Shown: positions 24,449 to 32,805 of the stretch, one piece after another
Numbering within the stretch: position 1 is the first letter of the stretch
How the letters are laid out: every line of letters starts with the position of its first letter
From: Serratia rhizosphaerae
GTDB lineage: Bacteria > Pseudomonadota > Gammaproteobacteria > Enterobacterales > Enterobacteriaceae
Assembly: GCF_009817885.1 (NCBI RefSeq)
Contig: NZ_CP041764.1
Coordinates: 4,898,001-4,962,000, forward strand
Direction of reading: 5' to 3'
DNA: 64,000 nucleotides
Notes under the pieces: model-generated
Seen by the model: only the letters and a program-made list of their open reading frames with translations
What the model was told of the DNA's origin: nothing
The model's database searches: none
Translations under genes and position numbers: made by a program

Positions 24449-24472
24449 AAAGGGGCCGCTGCGGGCCCCTTT
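24449..24472 (-). terminator. Hairpin between tyrS and pdxY (possible partial terminator)
   Basis: Perfect 9-bp stem AAAGGGGCC/GGCCCCTTT with a 6-base loop. Read on the minus strand it follows the tyrS stop but has only three T in its tail, so read-through into pdxY is likely. Confidence 0.6.
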
Positions 24473-24485
24473 CTGTTAGTTACGA

Positions 24486-25760
24486 TTACTGCCACTCAAC
24501 CAGGCAATAGTGTTTTTTACCGCGACGCAGCAGCGTGTAGCGGCCGAACAGACGGTCGTCGTCGCTGAAAACGTATTCCGCGTTGGACTGTTTATCGCCG
24601 TTCACGCTCACCGCGTTAGAACCGATCATGGTGCGCGCCTGGCCGCGTGACGGCACCAGTTCGGCATTGACCAGCGCCTGCTGCAGATCGGCGTCTTTAT
24701 CCAGCTTGACCGACGGCATACCGTCCTGCGCCAGCTGCGCGAAATCGGCTTCGGTCATCTCATGCAGCGCGCCGGAGAACAGGCTCTGGGTAATGCGCTG
24801 CGCTGCCGCCAGCCCCTCTTCGCCGTGCACCATGCGGGTCACTTCTTCCGCCAGCACGTACTGGGCGCGCGGCGCCTTGCCGCTGTTGCGGTCCTCTTCT
24901 TCCAGCGCGTTGATATCTTCCAGGCTGATAAAGGTGAAGAACTTCAGGAAGCGGTACACGTCCGCATCCGCGGTGTTGATCCAGAACTGGTAGAACTTGT
25001 ACGGGCTGGTTTTTTCCGGTGCCAGCCATACCGCGCCGCCTTCGGTTTTGCCGAACTTGGTGCCGTCCGCCTTGGTGATCAGCGGTACGGTCAGACCGAA
25101 CGCCTGCTGTTGATGCATACGGCGAGTCAGGTCGATGCCGGAGGTAATGTTGCCCCACTGGTCGGAACCGCCGATCTGCAGCACCACCTGATGACGACGG
25201 TGCAGCTCGGCAAAGTCGTAACCCTGCAGCAGGTTGTAGGAGAACTCGGTAAAGGAGATGCCGACGTCGTCACGGTTCAGACGCTGCTTCACCGCTTCTT
25301 TGTTGATCATCTGGTTAACGGAAAAGTGCTTGCCGATGTCGCGCAGGAAGGTCAGCACGTTCATATCGCCGAACCAGTCGTAGTTATTGGCAGCGATGGC
25401 GCTGTTGTCGCCGCAGTCGAAATCGAGGAACGGCGACACCTGTTTGCGGATCTTCTCCACCCACTCGTTAACGGTATCCGTGGTGTTCAGCTTGCGTTCC
25501 GCCGCCTTGAAACTCGGATCGCCGATCAGGCCGGTCGCCCCGCCCACCAGCGCCACCGGTTTGTGACCGGCGAGCTGAAAACGCTTCAGGCACAGCAACG
25601 GCACCAGATGGCCCAAATGCAAGCTGTCAGCGGTCGGATCGAAGCCGCAATACAGCGCAATTGGCCCTTGCGCCAGTCGCTCTGCTAACGCTTCCTCGTC
25701 CGTCACCTGGGCCACCAGGCCCCGCTCTTGCAATTGTTGAATCAGGTTGATGCTAGCCAT
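24486..25760 (-). CDS. tyrS: Tyrosyl-tRNA synthetase
   Basis: Class I aminoacyl-tRNA synthetase of 424 residues, the E. coli length. The HIGH-type motif is HLGH (YCGFDPTADSLHLGHLVPL), the KMSKS-type motif is KFGKT (ITKADGTKFGKTEGG), and a C-terminal S4 RNA-binding domain is present (SRGQARTMIGSNAVSVNG). The ATG at 25760 (MASINLIQ) corresponds to the E. coli start and has GGAGA upstream; more upstream in-frame ATGs are rejected. Confidence 0.98.
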   Translation of the reverse strand: MASINLIQQLQERGLVAQVTDEEALAERLAQGPIALYCGFDPTADSLHLGHLVPLLCLKRFQLAGHKPVALVGGATGLIGDPSFKAAERKLNTTDTVNEWVEKIRKQVSPFLDFDCGDNSAIAANNYDWFGDMNVLTFLRDIGKHFSVNQMINKEAVKQRLNRDDVGISFTEFSYNLLQGYDFAELHRRHQVVLQIGGSDQWGNITSGIDLTRRMHQQQAFGLTVPLITKADGTKFGKTEGGAVWLAPEKTSPYKFYQFWINTADADVYRFLKFFTFISLEDINALEEEDRNSGKAPRAQYVLAEEVTRMVHGEEGLAAAQRITQSLFSGALHEMTEADFAQLAQDGMPSVKLDKDADLQQALVNAELVPSRGQARTMIGSNAVSVNGDKQSNAEYVFSDDDRLFGRYTLLRRGKKHYCLVEWQ

Positions 25761-25901
25761 CAAGTTCTCCATGTATAAACGAATGCACCTTTGCCGGTAC
25801 ACGGCCTTCCGCCCAGTGGCGGAATAATAAAATCGGAATGAAGCGCATAGAATAAAGCGCCGGCCTCAACTCTGCCAGCGCTTAACGGTATTTTCTGCGC
25901 G

Positions 25902-26555
25902 TCAGGGCGCCAGTCGGTCAATTTTCCAGTCATTGCCGTCGCGCTGGTACAGGAAACGGTCATGTAAACGGTGTTCGCCGCCCTGCCAGAACTCGACGGA
26001 ATCGAACCTGACGCGGAAACCGCCCCAGAAACTGGGCAGCGGCACCTCGCCGGACTGGAATTTCTGCTTCAGCTCAAGGAACTTGCTCTCCAGCACGCCG
26101 CGCGCCGAAATACGCGTCGACTGCTGCGACACCCAGGCGCCGATCTGGCTGTCTTTTGGCCGGCTGCTGAAGTATTTCATCACCTCCAGCGTCGACAGGC
26201 GCTCCGCCGTGCCGAGGAAACTGACCTGCCGGTCCAGCGTATGCCAGGGAAAATGCAGGCTGATTTTCGGGTTATGCGCCAGTTGCTGCGCCTTGCGGCT
26301 GCCAAGGTTGGTATAAAACACCAGCCCTTTGTCGTCATAGTGCTTCAGCAGGACAATACGCTGATACGGCTGCCCTTGCTCATCCACCGTCGCCACGCAC
26401 ATGGCGGTCGGGTCGGCCAGGCGCGCTTCGCAGGCCTGCTGCAGCCAGCGCTCAAACAGATCCAGGGGGTTTGCCGTAAGATCCTGACGGCGCAGGCCGC
26501 CGCGGGTGTATTCGCGGCGCAGGTCCGCGACATCAAACTGAGAGTTATCAGACAT
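25902..26555 (-). CDS. pdxH: Pyridoxamine 5'-phosphate oxidase
   Basis: FMN-dependent oxidase making pyridoxal 5'-phosphate, 217 residues. The sequence follows E. coli PdxH closely: LRREYTRGGLRRQDL, QRIVLLKHYDDKGLVFYTN, RLSTLEVMKYFSSRPKDSQIGAW and the C-terminal GGEHRLHDRFLYQR...WKIDRLAP. The ATG at 26555 (MSDNSQF) is chosen over an in-frame TTG four codons upstream. It lies upstream of tyrS and pdxY on the same strand. Confidence 0.97.
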   Translation of the reverse strand: MSDNSQFDVADLRREYTRGGLRRQDLTANPLDLFERWLQQACEARLADPTAMCVATVDEQGQPYQRIVLLKHYDDKGLVFYTNLGSRKAQQLAHNPKISLHFPWHTLDRQVSFLGTAERLSTLEVMKYFSSRPKDSQIGAWVSQQSTRISARGVLESKFLELKQKFQSGEVPLPSFWGGFRVRFDSVEFWQGGEHRLHDRFLYQRDGNDWKIDRLAP

Positions 26556-26644
26556 CTGGTGTATCAACCAACCGAAAAATAGGTGGGGTTATTCTGCGCC
26601 CGGCGCGCCATAATCTCAATCTTTACCGCACGCCGGGCACCATC

Positions 26645-26947
26645 TCAGTTCACCAGCGTGCAGTCGCTCATAATCACTTTATCGTCGCGTTCGACGAATG
26701 CGCTCTGCCCCTTGGACCAAAACGTATATTTGCCGTCGCCGTATTTGGCGCCGGAGGCGGCCAACTGCTGCTTCAGCGTCAGCTGCTGGCCATCCAGCAA
26801 CAGGTTGGCCGTGCTGTCTTCACCGTTAAGCGCGACGGTCAGCGGCGTGGTGCCGCACTGATAGTGCAGCACCTGACTCTGCTGCGGCAGGAAATAACTG
26901 CACCCGCCGAGCGCCAGCGCCAGGCCGGCAAGAAGAAGTTTTTTCAT
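26645..26947 (-). CDS. mliC: C-type lysozyme inhibitor lipoprotein MliC
   Basis: The 100-residue product is a lipoprotein (lipobox LALGGC, lipidated Cys16). The mature part fits the MliC/PliC beta-barrel, with Cys31 (HYQCG) and a late Cys96 (MSDCTLVN) expected to form a disulfide. MliC binds and inhibits host C-type lysozyme at the cell surface. The serine-lysine loop SGAKYGDGKYTFWSKGQSAF is the inhibitory region known for this family. AAGGAA precedes the ATG. Gene order pdxH-mliC-anmK is as in E. coli. Confidence 0.92.
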   Translation of the reverse strand: MKKLLLAGLALALGGCSYFLPQQSQVLHYQCGTTPLTVALNGEDSTANLLLDGQQLTLKQQLAASGAKYGDGKYTFWSKGQSAFVERDDKVIMSDCTLVN

Positions 26948-26984
26948 CGGGTTATTCCTTAATAGTCAGGCGATCGTTTTTATC

Positions 26985-28115
26985 CTAACAGAGCGTACGC
27001 CGGTGCGACGGGAAAACCGGATAAATCCCACCGAGCAGCGTTTCGCGGCTGGCGCCGGTCACCGACGGCAGGTTGCCCGGCTGGCCGGACAGGGTACGGA
27101 ACGCCAGCCAGGCAAACGCCAGCGCTTCCATATCGTCGCCGCTGATGCCGAAGCTGTCGGTGGTGCTGACCTCGGTGCCGGGCAGCAATGCCGCCATGCG
27201 CGCCATCAGTAGCGGATTGCGCGCCCCGCCGCCGCACACCAGCAGCCGCTCGCTGCCGCCGGCCAGCATCACCTGCTCGCAGATGGTGACGGCGGTCAGC
27301 TCCACCAGCGTGGCCATCACGTCCGCCGCTCCGACGCCCGGCAACTGCGCCAGCTGCTGTTCCAGCCAGCCGATATTGAAGTACTCCCGGCCGGTGCTCT
27401 TCGGCGCCGGCAACGCAAAGTACGGGTCCGCCAGCATCTGCTGCAGCAGCGGCAGGCAGACCTGCCCGCTCATCGCCCAGACCGCGTCCTGGTCATACGG
27501 CTGCTGACGATGGCGCCATATCCAGGCGTCCATCAGCATATTGCCCGGCCCGGTATCAAAGCCGCGCACCGGCATTCCCGGCAGCAGCATGGATAAATTG
27601 GCGATGCCGCCGATGTTCAGCACCATGCGCCGCTCCGCCGGATGCGACAGCAGCGCCTGATGAAACGCCGGCACCAGCGGTGCGCCCTGCCCGCCGTAGG
27701 CCATGTCACGGCGGCGGAAATCGCCGACGGTGGTAATATTGGTCAACGCGGCGATACGATTATTGTCGCCCAGCTGCATCGAAAAGCGCGTGTCCCCTTC
27801 CGGCTCATGCCAGATGGTCTGTCCGTGGCAGCCGATGGCGGTAATCTCATGCGCCGGCACGCCGGTCTGCTCCAGCAGCCCCAGCACCGCTTCACCGAAC
27901 AGCGTGCCCAGCCGGGCATCCAGTTGCCCGACGGCGGACACCGTGGTCGGCTGCCCCTGGCACATGCCGAGGATCTCATGCTTGAGCGCAATCGGCAGCG
28001 GATGGCTGTAACTGGCCTGCTGCGCCACCATACGTTCATCAATGGCGGCCAGCACCACGTCCACGCCATCCAGACTGGTGCCAGACATAACGCCGATATA
28101 GCGGCCTGACTTCAT
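26985..28115 (-). CDS. anmK: 1,6-anhydro-N-acetylmuramic acid kinase
   Basis: AnmK phosphorylates and opens 1,6-anhydroMurNAc during peptidoglycan recycling. The 376-residue protein has the ASKHA-type nucleotide-binding fold, with N-terminal YIGVMSGTSLDGVDVVLAAI, NIGGIANLSML, GFDTGPGNMLMDAW and C-terminal VCGGGARNPLLMARM. It starts at ATG 28115 and lies 37 bases upstream of mliC on the same strand, probably co-transcribed. Confidence 0.95.
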   Translation of the reverse strand: MKSGRYIGVMSGTSLDGVDVVLAAIDERMVAQQASYSHPLPIALKHEILGMCQGQPTTVSAVGQLDARLGTLFGEAVLGLLEQTGVPAHEITAIGCHGQTIWHEPEGDTRFSMQLGDNNRIAALTNITTVGDFRRRDMAYGGQGAPLVPAFHQALLSHPAERRMVLNIGGIANLSMLLPGMPVRGFDTGPGNMLMDAWIWRHRQQPYDQDAVWAMSGQVCLPLLQQMLADPYFALPAPKSTGREYFNIGWLEQQLAQLPGVGAADVMATLVELTAVTICEQVMLAGGSERLLVCGGGARNPLLMARMAALLPGTEVSTTDSFGISGDDMEALAFAWLAFRTLSGQPGNLPSVTGASRETLLGGIYPVFPSHRRTLC

Positions 28116-28308
28116 AAACCTATCCTTTACCCATCGCGGGCATGCTTAATCGTTGTCACTCAGACAAATAAACCAGAATTAATCTATTAACGCCATGAAT
28201 TAGGATGTCTTTTTTGCGATTGTGAGAGAAAACGTTTATTTTTAGCGCACGCCAGGCGCCTGTTTCCCCCTGAACGACACGGGAGAGGGTGTGATAAATT
28301 TAAACCAC

Positions 28309-28343
28309 CGTTTATTATTGGTTGAACGGTGTACGCTTATGCT
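28309..28343 (+). promoter_or_regulatory. PhoP box and promoter of slyB
   Basis: Two PhoP half-sites, CGTTTA (28309-28314) and GGTTGA (28320-28325), are separated by 5 bp as in the consensus (G/T)GTTTA-N5-(G/T)GTTTA. A -10 element TATGCT (28338-28343) begins 12 bp after the second half-site, the usual geometry of directly PhoP-activated promoters. slyB belongs to the PhoP regulon in E. coli and Salmonella. The remainder of the 362-bp gap 28116-28477 shows no gene. Confidence 0.7.
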
Positions 28344-28477
28344 GGAAAGAGCGGTAAGGTGCGGCGCTGCGCGGACTTATAGGCATTTGCGCAGCTTTGA
28401 GCCATACTTTGTCTATCTTTCACCGAATTTCGCCTGGGATGGCCAGGTTATGGAATACTAAAAATCAGGAGTTTTAT

Positions 28478-28945
28478 ATGATCAAACGTCTTATCGTTGT
28501 TGCTCTTGCCGGGCTGACGCTGGCCGGTTGTGCCAATGATTCCATGTCCGGCGACGTTTATACGTCAGCACAGGCGAAGCAGGTGCAGCAGGCCAGTTAC
28601 GGCACGCTGGTATCCGTACGTCCGGTGAAAATCCAGGGCGAAGGCGGTTCTAACATGCTCGGCACCATCGGCGGCGCGGTGATCGGCGGCTTCCTCGGCA
28701 ACACGATCGGCGGCGGCACCGGCCGTAGCCTGGCCACCGCAGCGGGCGCCGTCGCCGGCGGCGTGGCGGGCGACCAGATTGGCGACGTTGCCGGCCGTAC
28801 CTCCGGCGTCGAACTGGAAATCCGTCCGGACACCAAAGGCGACAACATTGTCGTGGTGCAGAAAGCAGGCGCCACCAAGTTCAGCCCGGGTCAGCGCGTG
28901 CGTATGGCGCGTTCCGGCAATACGGTTACCGTATCCCCGCTGTAA
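28478..28945 (+). CDS. slyB: Outer-membrane lipoprotein SlyB
   Basis: The 155-residue product has a lipoprotein signal (LAGLTLAGC, Cys18). A Gly-rich glycine-zipper transmembrane region follows (about residues 60-110, LGTIGGAVIGGFLGNTIGGG), then a C-terminal domain with VVVQKAGATKFSPGQRVRM. SlyB forms ring-like stabilising complexes around outer-membrane proteins during envelope stress and is induced by PhoPQ. Length equals the E. coli protein. The ATG at 28478 follows CAGGAG. It is monocistronic with its own PhoP-type promoter and terminator. Confidence 0.96.
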   Translation: MIKRLIVVALAGLTLAGCANDSMSGDVYTSAQAKQVQQASYGTLVSVRPVKIQGEGGSNMLGTIGGAVIGGFLGNTIGGGTGRSLATAAGAVAGGVAGDQIGDVAGRTSGVELEIRPDTKGDNIVVVQKAGATKFSPGQRVRMARSGNTVTVSPL

Positions 28946-28965
28946 CAACGCCTTTTTTCCAACGT

Positions 28966-28999
28966 AAAACCGGAGGCCCTGGCCTCCGGTTTTATTTTT
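28966..28999. terminator. Terminator between convergent slyB and slyA
   Basis: Perfect 11-bp stem AAAACCGGAGG/CCTCCGGTTTT (28966-28976 and 28983-28993) with a 6-base loop, then ATTTTTT on the plus strand. Efficient for slyB; on the minus strand the T tract is the four T of the stem only. Confidence 0.85.
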
Positions 29000-29035
29000 T
29001 GCTGCTGTAAATGTAATCGGGCAATATCTTAAAGA

Positions 29036-29470
29036 TTATTGTTTATTTTGTAGATCGGTAATGTTCTGCTCAAGCTTGCTAATCAGCGTCACCAACAGCT
29101 GCACCTCTTCCGGCTTGATGCCGCTCAGGATTTCTCCCCGCGTCGAACTGATAACGCTGTCTACCTCACGGATAATCGGCGCTGCGGCCTCGGTCAGTTT
29201 AATCCGCTTCGCGCGCCGGTCGTTGGCGCAGATATGTCGCGTGATCAGCCCCTTCTCTTCCAGTTGGTCCAGCGTACGCACCAGCGAGGGTTGTTCAATG
29301 CCAATCGCCTTCGCCAGCTGAATCTGCGACTGCTCCGGCGGCAGCCGGCTGATATTGTGCAGCGTCACCCAATGCGTCTGGGTGAGCTCCAACGGTTTTA
29401 GCCGATGATCGATGAGCGCGCGCCAAACACGAACCAATCGTGCTAAATCCGAACCTAAAGTTGATTCCAC
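29036..29470 (-). CDS. slyA: MarR-family transcriptional regulator SlyA
   Basis: SlyA is a winged-helix dimer that counter-silences H-NS-bound genes and responds to small aromatic acids such as salicylate. The 144-residue protein equals the E. coli length and keeps LGSDLARLVRVWRALIDHRLKPLELTQTHWVTLHNI and the recognition helix region QIQLAKAIGIEQPSLVRTLDQLEEKGLI. The start is GTG at 29470 with AAGGAGGGG upstream. A SlyA-type palindrome lies 17 bases before the start. It is divergent from ydhIJK. Confidence 0.97.
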   Translation of the reverse strand: MESTLGSDLARLVRVWRALIDHRLKPLELTQTHWVTLHNISRLPPEQSQIQLAKAIGIEQPSLVRTLDQLEEKGLITRHICANDRRAKRIKLTEAAAPIIREVDSVISSTRGEILSGIKPEEVQLLVTLISKLEQNITDLQNKQ

Positions 29471-29485
29471 TTACCCCTCCTTATA

Positions 29486-29499
29486 ATTAGCATGCTAAT
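29486..29499. promoter_or_regulatory. SlyA operator (perfect palindrome) at the slyA promoter
   Basis: The 14-bp perfect palindrome ATTAGCATGCTAAT contains TTAGCATGCTAA (29487-29498), one base from the SlyA consensus TTAGCAAGCTAA. On the minus strand it overlaps a TAATAT that could be the slyA -10, consistent with autorepression. Confidence 0.75.
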
Positions 29500-29595
29500 A
29501 TTACTCTCCCAGATCATACTCTATTTTGGGTAAATCACATTAAAAATACAAATGTATATAATGGATATTCTCAAATCCGCCCGTAAACTTAGCAG

Positions 29596-29612
29596 TATTT
29601 GGTTACCAAATA
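29596..29612. promoter_or_regulatory. Second palindrome upstream of ydhI
   Basis: TATTTGGTTACCAAATA is a perfect inverted repeat of two 8-bp arms around one base, 40 bases before the ydhI start and just ahead of a TATATT -10-like element (29619-29624). It differs from the SlyA site, so a second regulator of the efflux operon is possible. Confidence 0.5.
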
Positions 29613-29651
29613 TTCAAATATATTACACATTTGCACGTAGGAATAGTTAAA

Positions 29652-29888
29652 TTGATTACCCCATGGTTACATTCGAGCGCACCGCTGCCCGATTTGGTAT
29701 TGGGCGCATCGCTTTATTTCCCTCCCATGTTTAAAGCATTCTTACTGGGTCTGGTTTTTTGGCTGCTGGTGCATCGCCTGCTGCGCAACTGGCTCTATTC
29801 CGGCGAAATTTGGCATCCGATGTTAATGGATTTATCCATTTTCGTCATTGCCGTCAGTGGCTCCTTGTGGATCTTAGCGAGTTGGTAA
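29652..29888 (+). CDS. ydhI: DUF1656 inner-membrane protein YdhI
   Basis: Small protein with two membrane helices found at the head of many AaeAB-type efflux operons. A TTG start at 29652 lies nine bases from TAGGA and gives 78 residues, exactly the E. coli YdhI length; an in-frame TTG at 29631 precedes that site and is rejected. Conserved segments are PDLVLGASLYFPPMFKAFLLGLVFWLLVHRLLR and GEIWHPMLMDLSIFVI. It is first gene of ydhI-ydhJ-ydhK, three bases before ydhJ. Confidence 0.88.
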   Translation: MITPWLHSSAPLPDLVLGASLYFPPMFKAFLLGLVFWLLVHRLLRNWLYSGEIWHPMLMDLSIFVIAVSGSLWILASW

Positions 29889-29891
29889 CCG

Positions 29892-30755
29892 ATGAAGTAT
29901 AAAACATTAAAATATTTTTCCACGGTGATTGTCTGCGCCGTCGCCATTTGCGCCGGCTGGTGGCTGTGGAATTATTATATGCAGTCTCCCTGGACCCGCG
30001 ACGGCAAAGTCCGTGCGGAACTGGTCAATATCACTCCGGAAGTCTCAGGCCGGCTGACCAAAATAACCGTACACGATAACCAATATGTTTCCGCCGGCAG
30101 CCTGATTTTCAGCCTGGATGCCGAGCCTTACCGCATCGCCCTGGCGCATGCCGAAGCGGCACTCGCCAAGGCGCAGTCCGATCTGGCGAAAGCCGATCAT
30201 GAAGCCGCGCGCCGCCGCGGACTGCCGCGCGATGTTATTTCCAGCGAAGCGCTGGACGCCGCAAATTTAACCGCCCAGGCAATGAAAGCGGCGTATAAAG
30301 CCGCCCAGGCAAATCTTGAACAGGCAAAGTGGAATTTAAGTAAAACGCAAATTTATGCGCCGACGGATGGTTATATCACTAATTTGCAGGCGCGGGTGGG
30401 GAACTATGCCCACTCCGGTACCCCGCTGGTGGCGCTGGTCGATGTGCACTCTTTTTATGTGCTCGGTTATTTTGAAGAGACCAAACTCAAGCATATTAAA
30501 GAGGGCAACAAAGCGGATATCGTTTTATATAACGGCAATGTGCCTTTACAGGGACAGGTCGAGAGCATCGGGCGCGCTATTTATGACCAAAGCGTCGAAA
30601 ACGGCGGCGATTTATTAATGGATGTCAAACCAAACGTCCCCTGGGTACGATTGGCACAGCGCGTGCCGGTGCGGATAAAATTGCTTAACGTGCCCGGCGA
30701 CCTGCCGCTGGTCGCCGGCACCACCTGCACCATTTCGATACATCAGAAAGGTTAA
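29892..30755 (+). CDS. ydhJ: HlyD-family periplasmic adaptor of aromatic-acid-type efflux pump
   Basis: The 287-residue product has one N-terminal membrane helix (about residues 8-26). A biotinyl-lipoyl-like half follows (VRAELVNITPEVSGRLTKI...NQYVSAGSLIFSLD), then a coiled-coil hairpin (about 75-145) and the second lipoyl half (IYAPTDGYITNLQARVGNYAHSG). It is AaeA-like and links the YdhK inner-membrane transporter to an outer-membrane factor. It lies three bases from both ydhI and ydhK, so all three are one transcript. Confidence 0.92.
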   Translation: MKYKTLKYFSTVIVCAVAICAGWWLWNYYMQSPWTRDGKVRAELVNITPEVSGRLTKITVHDNQYVSAGSLIFSLDAEPYRIALAHAEAALAKAQSDLAKADHEAARRRGLPRDVISSEALDAANLTAQAMKAAYKAAQANLEQAKWNLSKTQIYAPTDGYITNLQARVGNYAHSGTPLVALVDVHSFYVLGYFEETKLKHIKEGNKADIVLYNGNVPLQGQVESIGRAIYDQSVENGGDLLMDVKPNVPWVRLAQRVPVRIKLLNVPGDLPLVAGTTCTISIHQKG

Positions 30756-30758
30756 TCA

Positions 30759-32798
30759 ATGAATCTGCCGTTTCTGGAATGGAAACGCACGCCATGGGGG
30801 CGTGCCACCGGCGGCCAGTGGCGCTATGCGCTGCGTAATTCGTTGGCAATGTGCCTGGCGCTCTGGGTGGCGTTCGCCCTTAATCTGGACGAGCCTTACT
30901 GGGCGCTCACCTCGGCGGCGGTGGTCAGTTTCCCCACGGTGGGCGGCGTTATCAGCAAAAGCATCGGCCGGATTATCGGCAGCCTGATCGGCGCGGCGGC
31001 GTCGGTCGCCATCGCCGGCCACTGCCTGAACGATCCCTGGCTGTTCACGTTGTTTATCGCCGCCTGGATCGGGCTGTGCACCTATATTTCCAACCACTAC
31101 CAGAACAATGTCTCCTATGCCTTCGCCCTGTCGGGCTACACCGCCGCCATTATCGCCTTCAGCACGGTCAACGTGACGGACACGCTGGATATTTTCAACC
31201 TCGCCCAGGCGCGCGTCTGCGAAGTGATTACCGGTATCCTGTGCGGCGCGCTGATGATGATGATCCTGCCCAGCACCTCTGACGGCGAAACGCTGCTGAC
31301 CTCGCTGCGCCGCATGCATCTGCGCCTGCTGGAGCACGCCGACATGCTGTGGCGGCCGGAGGTCACACCACAAATCCGCACCTCGCACGAAGGGGTCATC
31401 AGCCAGATCCTCACCATGAACCTGCTGCGTATTCAGGCATTCTGGAGCCACTACCGGCTACGCCGACAAAACCATGTGCTCAACTATATGCTGCACCTGC
31501 AGCTGCGCCTGACCAGCGTGATTTCCAGCCTGCGGCGCATGCTGCTCAACTGGCCGGATCCGCCGGCCAACCTGGCGCCGGTACTGACACAGCTGCTTGA
31601 CGAACTGCGCAACGCGCATACCGACAAATACCGGCTGGCGAAAATCCTGCAGCAGATTGCGCCGCGGGATAAGGCGGACTACCGCCACCAGGCTTTCTTC
31701 CTGCGGCTGCGCAATTTCTGCTGGCTGTATCTGCAGGCCAACCGCTGGCTGCTGCAGCTGGAAAACGCCACGCCGGTCAGCAGCATTCAGCCCCCGGCGG
31801 TCAGCGCGCTGGCGCGCCATACCGACAGTTATGAAGCGGCGTACAACGGGCTGCGCACTTTTTTAAGCATCGTGATCGGCTGCGCCTACTGGATCAACAC
31901 GCAGTGGGAGGCCGGCAGCGCCGCGCTGACGCTGACCGCCATCAGCTGCGTGCTCTACTCCGCCACGCCGTCGCCGATCAAAAGCATCACCACGCTGTTA
32001 AAGGCGCTGGTGCTGCTGTCCGTCGGCTGTTTTGTGGTGAAATTCGGCCTGATGGTGCAAATCGACGATTTCTGGGTATTCTGCGCCTTTCTGTTCCCGG
32101 TGCTGGTCACCATGCAGATGTTCAAACTGCAGCACCCGCCCTATGCCGCGCTGTGGGGACAGCTGATCGTCTTTATGGGCTCTTTTCTCACCATCACCAA
32201 CCCGCCGAGTTACGACTATCAGTCATTCCTCAATGACAATATCGGCAAGATCGTCGGCGTTCTGCTGGCCGGGCTGGCCTTCCAGATCCTGCGCCCCAGC
32301 TCGGACAAGCGCAAAAGCCGGCGCATTATCCGCGCCCTGCGGCGCGATTTTATCGACCAGCTGAGTCAAAAGCCGCAGCTGCGCCAAAGCAGGTTCGAAT
32401 CGCTGATTTACCACCGTATCAGCCAACTGAATCAGAGCCAGGATCAGGAGGCGCGCACTTGGCTGCTGCGCTGGGGGGTGGTACTGCTGAACTGCAGCCA
32501 TATCGTCTGGCAGCTGCGCGACTGGCAGACGCGCTCCGATCCGCTCTCGGCGGTGCGCGATCGCTGTATTCACTGCCTGCGCGGCATTATGACGGAGAAA
32601 GGCGTCCAGCACCGTTCGCTGGATGCGACACTGCAGGAGTTACTACGGATAAGCGATGCGCTGGCGCAGCATCATGAGGCGGCTGCGCGGGAACTGGCCG
32701 GGCTGGTGTGGCGGCTGTATTGCTCACTGCAGCAGCTGCGGCAGGCTATCGCTCCGCCGCAGGACAATCGGGCCGCCGTCACGACGGCCCCATCCTGA
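30759..32798 (+). CDS. ydhK: FUSC/AaeB-family efflux transporter YdhK
   Basis: The 679-residue product has two sets of about five or six membrane helices (roughly residues 20-180 and 360-510), each followed by a large cytoplasmic helical domain. This is the FUSC architecture of AaeB (p-hydroxybenzoate efflux). NLDEPYWALTSAAVVSFPTVGGVISKSIGRIIGSLIGA and the internal repeat TQWEAGSAALTLTAISCVLYS are typical. The substrate is unknown; position beside slyA suggests aromatic or phenolic compounds. The end lies eight bases from the convergent sodC. Confidence 0.92.
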   Translation: MNLPFLEWKRTPWGRATGGQWRYALRNSLAMCLALWVAFALNLDEPYWALTSAAVVSFPTVGGVISKSIGRIIGSLIGAAASVAIAGHCLNDPWLFTLFIAAWIGLCTYISNHYQNNVSYAFALSGYTAAIIAFSTVNVTDTLDIFNLAQARVCEVITGILCGALMMMILPSTSDGETLLTSLRRMHLRLLEHADMLWRPEVTPQIRTSHEGVISQILTMNLLRIQAFWSHYRLRRQNHVLNYMLHLQLRLTSVISSLRRMLLNWPDPPANLAPVLTQLLDELRNAHTDKYRLAKILQQIAPRDKADYRHQAFFLRLRNFCWLYLQANRWLLQLENATPVSSIQPPAVSALARHTDSYEAAYNGLRTFLSIVIGCAYWINTQWEAGSAALTLTAISCVLYSATPSPIKSITTLLKALVLLSVGCFVVKFGLMVQIDDFWVFCAFLFPVLVTMQMFKLQHPPYAALWGQLIVFMGSFLTITNPPSYDYQSFLNDNIGKIVGVLLAGLAFQILRPSSDKRKSRRIIRALRRDFIDQLSQKPQLRQSRFESLIYHRISQLNQSQDQEARTWLLRWGVVLLNCSHIVWQLRDWQTRSDPLSAVRDRCIHCLRGIMTEKGVQHRSLDATLQELLRISDALAQHHEAAARELAGLVWRLYCSLQQLRQAIAPPQDNRAAVTTAPS

Positions 32799-32805
32799 CG
32801 TACGG

